A stretch of 64,000 bases of DNA. Origin: Hymenopellis radicata. Its lineage: Eukaryota > Basidiomycota > Agaricomycetes > Agaricales > Physalacriaceae. Below are positions 57,557 through 64,000 of the stretch, one piece after another. The stretch is from contig JADNRX010000004.1 in the NCBI GenBank assembly GCA_015501595.1, forward strand, positions 186,001 to 250,000, read 5' to 3'. A program made the position numbers and the translations under genes. The notes under the pieces were generated by a model. It ran no database searches, was not told the origin of the DNA, and saw nothing but the letters and a program-made list of their open reading frames with translations. Each line of letters opens with the position of its first letter. Positions within the stretch are counted from its first letter, which is position 1.

Positions 57557-59606
57557 CTAGGCTTGAACATTCTCCCCGTCCGAGGCTTCCTTCCACTTCA
57601 AGATAGCTGCATGTTCAGTAAGCCCCGACACGAGACTCTTCTGTCGCGAGTCGCCCTGATCAATCTTGTCCTCCAACCACGCCGCTAGCTGCAGGACTTC
57701 CGCAGGATCAGAAAACACCCACCAACCCTCCTGTGCATCTCGGTCAGTGACGGCATCAGGAGGCTTGCGGCCCCAAACCACAACCACTGAGGACCAGTCA
57801 GGTAAATAATCCGGGTCACCTTTCTTCCCGTTTCTAGCACCTCTGCCTCGCTTAGGTTTCCGACCGCCAGTTGCATGCCATTCGAGGAAAGCCTTAGCGT
57901 ATTGACGATCATTGGCACCTGGAGATACAGCCCAATATTTTCTTCCCTCATGATCTACACCTAGCGGTCCACTTCGAACCGTCGAATCGTAAGACACGAC
58001 CTTGAGTACACGATCCAGGCTGTTGAGAATATGCTTGTGGTTATTGCGCTTGGCTTTGAAATCGGGCAGCTGAGAAGTCGTTGGTCAGATTAAGAGATTA
58101 TGAACGGTGGACTATCGCCCACCTGGATGGCGTTCTCGACGCCTTTCACACCCTCCCATCTCTCATTCTCCTTCTTCGCGCCCTCTTGCTTCTCACGAAT
58201 ACATTCTCGATATCGTTGCAGCCCTGCGTCGAGTTCTTGCCGAACAGCATCCGCTTGTAGAACGGCCTCAACCAAGCTCAAAACGACAGGAACAAGTTGA
58301 GCGGACTGTGCGATGTGGATGGCGCCGGGCGATAAATCTCGAGTACTACGTGTGCTTCGTATCACGGCAGATTCGGGGCAGGGAAGGGGATCGGGGATAG
58401 TCAGAGCAAGCGTCCGTTCAGAGTCGCGCAGTGTCGCAAGACCAGTCCACATCTTATTAAGATTACAACTTGATGAACGAACCTCGGAGAGGGTCGTTTT
58501 GAACGCCTGCAGTATCGTCAGGAGAAAATGGCGAGCTGAGCGAAACAAAGCTTACACTCTGAACGAGAGGATCATCGCTGTCGTCCCTAAGTAGTTCTAG
58601 GAGCCATATGAGAATAGCCTTCAGCGCAGCCTCGCTGACCCAATCAACTAGTTCCTCGTCGCGTTGGCAGCGTCCCGTGCCTGCAATAAAGCCAAGTTCT
58701 TCGATATGGGATTTAGAGATTCCAGTTTCGGGAGCGAACCGGGCAACAAATTCTCGAATGAATATTCGATCTTCAGCATCCGCGTAGGATAAAGAGGTGC
58801 TAAGAGGAGTCCATGGTACCTTGGAAACGACCTTGGGTTTGGGCTTCGGGACTCGTTTGACGGGCACCTCCGGATTGGACGCGGGTGCGATGACCTTCTG
58901 CGACTCTATGTTCTTCTTTCTTTCCTCTAAGAACTGATTCCTATATCACATAAGGAAGAGTCGTGAAGAAGGAAAACATAATGTACCCAATAGGTGCGAG
59001 GCCTTTAAGCTTTCGACAACGAGAACAGTTACAGATATCGCGACATTTAAAGCATCTAGCGTTGGATAATAAGGCCAACAGTAGATGGAGACATTCTAAA
59101 AACCTACTTGAATGTGTAGTTCTCTCCGCCACAATGTCCGGTGTCCTGCTGGGACCGGGGCGCGAGCTTGATACTGTCTAGATCTTCATTATATCTATTG
59201 AGGAGACAGTTGCGGCAGAACAGCACATTGCAGCGCTTGAAAGTTGCTGATGGCTTCTTCAAGCTCTTTGCGTCTTGGAATGTGCATTGAATGCAATGTA
59301 GAAAAATTAGAGACGCCGTGAACCAACGGCGACGCGCCCACCAGATGGATCACGCTTCTTCCCACATTGGTGGCAATTGACATAAGACGAGTCCTCATCC
59401 GAAAGTCGACGGGCTTTCTTGACAGGTACTATGTTGGTTTGATCCTCAGCCTTTCGCTTGGGAATGGACGCGCTCAACGCGTTCTCCTTCAACTTGCTCG
59501 ATGTGGATAATGACGAGAACGATGGTTGAGCATGTAGTGGGGAAGGCGGGATTTCGACCGAGACCTGCAGGAATCGACGGACAGTAGGGGTGGACGTTGA
59601 AGTCAT
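57557..59606 (-). CDS. zf-4CXXC_R1 (CDCA7-type) zinc finger protein with WHIM-like C-terminus
   Basis: Predicted chromatin protein. The ATG at 59606 (MTSTSTPTVRRFLQVSVEIP) precedes a basic region (KKARRLSDEDSSYVN). The zinc finger has repeated CXXC pairs: CHQCGKKRD, then MQCIQCTF-like, CNVLFCRNCLLNRYN, CPKCRDICNCSRCRKLKGL. This is the zf-4CXXC_R1 pattern of CDCA7 proteins. Next a DDT-like helical part (IFIREFVARFAPETGISKS; LVDWVSEAALKAILIWLLEL), a coiled-coil (QELDAGLQRYRECIREKQEG) and a WHIM-type end (RSGPLGVDHEGRKYWAVSPG; EGWWVFSDPAEVLQLAAWL). The stop is at 57557. Known: vertebrate CDCA7 activates the HELLS remodeller for DNA methylation upkeep. Fungal relatives have been linked to DNA methylation by phylogeny, so that role is inferred here. 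Confidence 0.8.
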
Positions 59607-59754
59607 GACAATGATGGGGAGAGACCAAGATTTGAAACTGACCGAAAAGGAAAGTGACATCAACGCGCGACACGTGACACGACTCCGCGTGTTTATTCTC
59701 CCCAAAAAATCCTTGCGTTGGAACTTGAAGTTCTGTGAACAACAAGAATCGACT

Positions 59755-60300
59755 GTCAGTCATGACCCCTGGTACACCTCTTCCCCGCCGTCTTGCTCGT
59801 CGTCCCACAAACTCTCTCCACAGTCCCTAAGTTATCCTCAAAATGATTTCGGTGGCGCTTTCGCCATGGGAGCCATTGGTGGTGGTATCTGGTATATCGT
59901 AAAGACTGCCCGGAACGCCCCTCGAGTGTGTAATATCCTGGACTTTGTGGGTAAAGACTTACACTTCCTTAGGGCGATTCATGAAAACACGAGCTCCAAA
60001 TTCTGGAGTATGGGGAGGCATGTTTTCAACTTTTGACTGTGTTGTTGTCAAGGGATGGAGATAAAAAGAGGACGCATGGAATGCCTTCATCTCGGGCTTC
60101 ATGAGCGGTGGCTGTTTTGCCCTTCGTGGTGAGTGTGGCCGATGTTAATACCCGCCAACGCGGTCTCAGCCCGCTTTTTAAAGGTGGTTTGAGGGCAGCT
60201 TTTGGATCTGCAGTAGCATGTGGTATTTTGCTAGGTGTTTTCAAAAGGTGTCGGTGTGTGCGGTATTCAGCGAGGGCGCACGACCTCAGGCCTCAGGCGT
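59755..60300 (+). pseudogene. decayed TIM17 (mitochondrial import channel subunit) copy
   Basis: Recognisable TIM17 sequence: NDFGGAFAMGAIGGGIWYIV and KTARNAPR (59840-59920), then after an intron GRFMKTRAPNSGVWGGMFST FDC, then KEDAWNAFISGFMSGGCFAL R, and GGLRAAFGSAVACGILLGVF (60185-60243). Lesions: an in-frame TAA where a Gln codon is expected before KEDAW (about 60062-60064); a short deletion before GVWGG; a frame change after GILLGVF; and an N-terminus lacking the usual DPCPW. The introns remain, so it is a genomic, not processed, copy. TIM17 is essential, so a functional gene should be elsewhere. A few of these could be sequence errors, but the mixture favours a relic. Confidence 0.7.
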
Positions 60301-60763
60301 TGCCACCAAGTGCGTAGCAGCTTCAATCATTTGCTGATGGAGCGCTAACGCTCTATGTGCAGTACCAATCAACACCTACTTTCCTGGCTTACAGTAGACA
60401 CTCACTCGTCGCCCATAGCACGTCATCTACGTACGTTTAATTCCACTCACAACTTACACGCTCCCTTACCCGTGCAAGTCGATGTTCTTGGAGACTTGTA
60501 TTATGTATATCTCCTTCGGATTATCTTCTCCCCATAGTGGTTCAGAGGCCGCGGCTTATGAATTGATCAACAGCCATCAAACGCTTTTTCAGATTTCTGG
60601 TGCAATGAGTGAGCGGCATATTCCAATCTCAAGCATCAGTTGATGGGCCGAAAGGACCATAATCGTTAGACCGAAAACCTGATTCCTGTCAGAAGTATAT
60701 CCTGCCACCGTGGACAATTACAAAGCTCGCCTCATGTGCATCCTTTTGTTCCTTCACGCTATC
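60301..60763. other. intergenic, MFS upstream region
   Basis: About 460 bases between the TIM17 relic and the MFS gene start. Short frames only. An AT-rich tatatcc motif lies near 60696, about 60 bases before the start. No gene is seen. Confidence 0.35.
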
Positions 60764-62637
60764 ATGCCAACGAGTCATCAACAGTCGCCGCAGGGTGCGA
60801 AAAAATCATTGGCTGCCCAAGTAGATTTCGTCGGCAGCGGTGAGAAGCAGGTATCGACCAACGAATCAGCCTACAGACGCAAAGCATGGATCCATTTTCT
60901 CCCTCTTTGCTTCTCTCTCTTCATGGTTGGTTGGAACGATGCTACCCTAGGTCCCCTCTTGCCACGAATACAACGAGAATACGACGTAAGCATCGAATTC
61001 TGTATTGAATCTGATTGCCCGACCTAATGTCACATGTAGATCGGTTTTACTGTCGTCTCTCTTATCCTGATCTTTAACTGCTTGGTGAGTGACTCGAGGT
61101 AGACGACTTGGGATGTCACATCATCGTCCAGGGATGTGTGATTGGTGCTATCTTGAACTTTTACTTCACTCAGAAATTCGGCTTTGGCAAGGTACCTGCA
61201 CGGATTAAAGTTTCCTACCTGTACTGACGATGAGCAGACTATTGTCATAGGTTCTTATTAGTGCTGTTCCTCTCTGCCTTTTCGATGGCTTATAAAGTTC
61301 TCATTAGCTGCAACTACCCAATTAGTGTCCTTCGTGCTTCAATCCCCTGGACCTCCCTTCCCAGTCTTCATATTAGGAAGTGTCTTGGGTGGTTTCGGGT
61401 TGGCCCTACAGGTATAGCGTGCATCTTGTATATTCCTCCAGGTTCCGACTGATGTCCGTAGGATGCTCAAGCCAACGGATATGTCGCCGGTTTGGCACGC
61501 CACGCATCCTTAAAAATGGGAGTAATTCAAGCAGTTTATGGTAGTCCCTACTCGAACACTTATTCCTCTGGATACTAAAAGTTACCAGGTGTCGGGGCTT
61601 TGGTCGCGCCGTTTATATCCACCACGTTTTCCCATGTGCACCGGTGGTCCTTCATGTATCTGGTGTCTCTGGGATTATCGTTTCTCAACGTGGGATCACT
61701 GATACTGGTTTTCCGTTTCCGACAACAGAATGGTCTGCATGCATACTGTTTGTATATCCGTCGAGCTAACACGAGACAGATTGCTTTGCGGAAGAAGGCC
61801 AAATCGTGGAGGTAGAACGCGAGACGCACGAAAATCATTACAAGCAGGTCCTTAAGCTTAGAACGGTATACATCATCGCAGCATTTCTACTCCTCTACGT
61901 TGGAGTCGAAGTTACACTTGGAAGTAAGCGTATGCTCTCGTTGTTTTTGGAGTTTTTCAACGTGTGTGGAAAGGCTGGATAGTAACCTACATCATCCGAG
62001 TCCGCGATGGTGGCAAGCTGTCTGGATACGTCGCAGCTGGGTTCTGGGGTGGCCTTACGATAGGACGTGTCGCTCTGATTCCAGTGAGCGCTAAGGTATG
62101 TGCTGTTTTCTTTGTTGAAACAAGTTCCAATATTACGCCTAGATAGGGGAGACGCGTGCAGTTTTCATGTACATCACGTTGGCGCTTGGGTATGAACTCT
62201 TTTTTGACGCATATACAGTCTTCTGAGACTTATTAGACTGGACCTCGTTGTCTGGCTGGTACCATCCTTGATAGCCGATTCTGTATGTGTGGCGTTTATC
62301 GGTTTATGTCTGGGACCTATATATCCCATTGGCATCAATGTCGCTGGACGCGTCCTGCCACCTTGGCTGTTAACCGAAGCAATTGGTCTCATGGTCGGGG
62401 TGGGGAGTGCCGGGTCTGCCGTGTTCCCATTTGTGTTGGGCGCCATTGCTTCGGCACGTGGTATCGCCAGCATACATCCCTTGTAAGTCTTTGCAACGCT
62501 AGGTTTCCAATTTATTTACGTTACTTAGTTTGATTGCCATGTTGGGAGTTCTGTTTGTCCTGTGGTTTATAGTGGCGTCGTTGAGACCGTATGTGCGCGT
62601 CATGGAAGCGCGGGTGACGTCAAATGTGTCTCATTAG
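60764..62637 (+). CDS. MFS transporter (fucose-permease-like fold)
   Basis: Predicted 12-helix plasma-membrane or vacuolar transporter. I use ATG 60764 (MPTSHQQSPQ); ATG 60734 is in frame and possible; the earlier GTG is rejected. Segments: WIHFLPLCFSLFMVGWNDAT (helix 1, with the NDAT.GPLLP motif), IGFTVVSLILIFNCL, VIGAILNFYFTQKFG, VFILGSVLGGFGLALQDAQA, GVGALVAPFISTTF, RTVYIIAAFLLLYVGVEVTL, GYVAAGFWGGLTIGRV, LIADSVCVAFIGLCLGPIYP, and a final helix (LIAMLGVLFVLWFIVASL). The tail ends VTSNVSH with the stop at 62635-62637. About ten short introns are needed, so many helices are split. The GPLLP and WGG motifs fit fungal MFS proteins related to FucP or Bsc6. Substrate unknown. Confidence 0.8.
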
Positions 62638-62705
62638 GAGCGCCGTATATAAAGCGAACCGATGTGCATCTGCCCTTTCAATTTACCACCCACCTCCCTC
62701 ACAAA

Positions 62706-63557
62706 ATGACCTCTAACACGACGCTTGATCCGTACACCGCCAAGGCGGAGGCCCACGATATGACTCCCCAGGACAAGATCACTCGTACGTGGAGCCCTAC
62801 AGCATCACTGTGCATGTCTGAGCTCGTCCGCAGAGTTGCATACCATCGTCAAGTCATGCCAAACCGGCATGCTGACCACCCGATCTTCAGATGGTAACCT
62901 GCACTCGCGCGCGATGTTTCCGGCATCTCGTAAGTAAGTTCCAACGACACGACACGCTATTTACGCGTTTTTAGCGTTTACCGATACTCAATTGACTCTC
63001 GCCTTCGTGGCGAACAACGCCACGCACAAATTTGACGAGATCCAGCACGACAGCCATGCTAATGTCAGCTTTTTCAACACTAGCACTACCAGCTGGGCCT
63101 CGTGAGTGATTGGTTTTGAACCCATACACTGCTAACATTCTCGCAGCTATTCGGGAAAAGCAAAGATCAGCCGTGACCCCGAAATGATCAAGAAGTACTG
63201 GTCGACGTCGTATGCTTATTGGAGTCCTTGTCTTGCTTCCCGTAACACGCCTTTTCCAGGATGGCTGCGTACTTCGGTGACCTCAAAGACGGTGTTCACA
63301 AGGGCGACGAAAGTGATCCGCGCATCTCAATTATCGAAGTTGTCCCCGATGAAGTTAGATTGTGGGTGGCTAAGAAAGGCGTTGTCGGACGTGCCGTCGA
63401 CAATGCGATCAGCAACGTCACTGGCGGTACTTCTGCTCCAGGCGATATGATTACTATCGGAAAGGCCGAGGTATCGTCGTCTAAGTCTTATTCGTTGACC
63501 CTGGAATAACATGCCTCGTAGATTCAGTTGGCGCAAGGATTGCATACGAAGCAGTGA
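62706..63557 (+). CDS. BLI-3-like FMN-binding split-barrel protein
   Basis: Predicted flavin-binding protein of the pyridoxamine-phosphate-oxidase-like fold, related to Neurospora blue-light-induced BLI-3 and general-stress protein 26. The start ATG 62706 (MTSNTTLDPYTAKAEAHD) leads to MTPQDKIT, then TIVKSCQTGMLTTRSSDGNL, HSRAMFPAS, LTLAFVANNATHKFDEI, NVSFFNTSTTSWASYSGKAK, AAYFGDLKDGVHKGDESDPR, IIEVVPDEVRLWVAKKGVVG and a last exon IQLAQGLHTKQ, stop 63555-63557. Introns lie near 62789-62833, 62932-62974 and 63103-63146, then 63209-63259 and 63471-63522. All pieces read in frame. It starts only 69 bases after the MFS stop. Role in stress or light response is inferred. Confidence 0.87.
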
Positions 63558-63912
63558 ATAGCACAACGCCTCAAAATGGAAGTGATACAATCAATTGTAA
63601 TTTAGTAGTCTGTCAAAACAAGCTCGATTCTCCATGCACTACGTAGTTTCATCGCCAACGCGCATACTACTACGTATACAGTCAGTGGCAGTTTTACTAG
63701 GTCGATTAATCGCCAACCTGACACTGCGTCACCATAAATGCTTTGAACACACGGGTCCGCAAGAAGGTTCCTGTAAAAGTCTGGTGTCCATTCAGGTGGA
63801 AAAGTTCGGAGACGTCTATAGTATGCAGATCGTCGCCAGTGACTAATGTCAGAGTGTAGATGAGAAAAAAGCGATGCGTGTATGTACAATGATCCTGATG
63901 GTCCTACGCGTC
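63558..63912. other. intergenic, convergent 3' ends
   Basis: About 355 bases between BLI-3 and the minus-strand gene at the right edge. A minus-strand frame of about 104 codons (63602-63916) reads well (RTFPPEWTPDFYRNLLADPC) but begins at TTG, has no family I know, and overlaps the tail of the edge gene. It could be a chance frame. Confidence 0.35.
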
Positions 63913-64000
63913 TCAAAGTTCCTTCGCCTTCACAAACGCTATTTCGCGATCCAAGGCGTTCTTCAACTCCGTCGTCTGTTCTTCCACCTTCGTGCGTAGG
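63913..64000 (-). CDS. C-terminal end of an unknown coiled-coil protein (partial)
   Basis: The last 28 codons of a minus-strand gene that continues past the right edge. They read LRTKVEEQTTELKNALDREI and end VKAKEL with the stop at 63913-63915. Charged, heptad-like composition suggests a coiled coil. Too short to identify. Confidence 0.5.
   Translation of the reverse strand, partial: LRTKVEEQTTELKNALDREIAFVKAKEL

Noticed and set aside
1..64000. CRISPR array, operon or bacterial plasmid features
   Set aside because: Spliced genes with fungal families throughout; no spaced repeats or ribosome-binding sites.

Overview
This window is nuclear DNA from a filamentous basidiomycete, most likely an Agaricomycete. 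The genes are dense and split by many short introns (about 45-70 nt, GT-AG, occasionally GC-AG). They encode fungal hallmarks: chitin synthase, a LIM-C1-RhoGAP protein, a BTA1-type betaine-lipid synthase, a lysophospholipase, secreted GH16 and aspartic peptidase proteins, and a BLI-3-like flavoprotein. I see no bacterial operons, CRISPR arrays, rRNA or tRNA genes, or intact transposons.

Layout. 0.8-10 kb, minus strand: LIM-C1-RhoGAP regulator, BTA1 and the mitochondrial import-motor subunit PAM16. 10-20 kb: RPA43 (RNA polymerase I), a GCN4/CPC1-like bZIP factor behind a leader with several upstream ORFs, a RHAMM-like coiled-coil protein, a U1-type zinc-finger splicing factor and an SLC49-like MFS transporter. 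20-32 kb: ELL elongation factor, lysophospholipase, Aurora kinase, GH5 hydrolase, GILT-like protein and aspartic peptidase. 32-49 kb: a Mid2-like membrane protein, BAG-domain co-chaperone, a 1.6 kb gene-poor stretch with an 8-bp tandem repeat, RAD21/SCC1 cohesin, a PPR protein, an R3H-associated protein, chitin synthase, a membrane-anchored Smr protein and a small secreted protein. 50-64 kb: GH16 glucanase, PHS1 dehydratase followed by a decayed second copy, a secreted Ser/Ala-rich protein, a zf-4CXXC_R1 (CDCA7-type) chromatin protein, a TIM17 relic, an MFS transporter, BLI-3, and the edge of one more gene.

Many genes are head-to-head with about 100-500 bp between start codons: PAM16/RPA43, WBP4-like/MFS, ELL/lysophospholipase, RAD21/PPR, chitin synthase/Smr and GH16/PHS1. 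These gaps are probably bidirectional promoters. The genes do not form one pathway. They are mostly housekeeping genes with a few cell-wall and secreted ones.

The most striking window-wide signal is technical. Several conserved genes (RPA43, the bZIP factor, the Smr protein, the Ser-rich secreted protein) read cleanly only if a single base is added, usually in a short homopolymer. This looks like homopolymer under-calling in the assembly rather than gene death. Two other loci (the PHS1 copy and the TIM17 relic) carry mixed lesions and look like real pseudogenes. The most interesting biology is the upstream-ORF cluster before the bZIP gene, start-codon-only first exons in PAM16 and RAD21, GC-AG introns, and the CDCA7-type protein. 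I did not find a clearly new multi-gene system.
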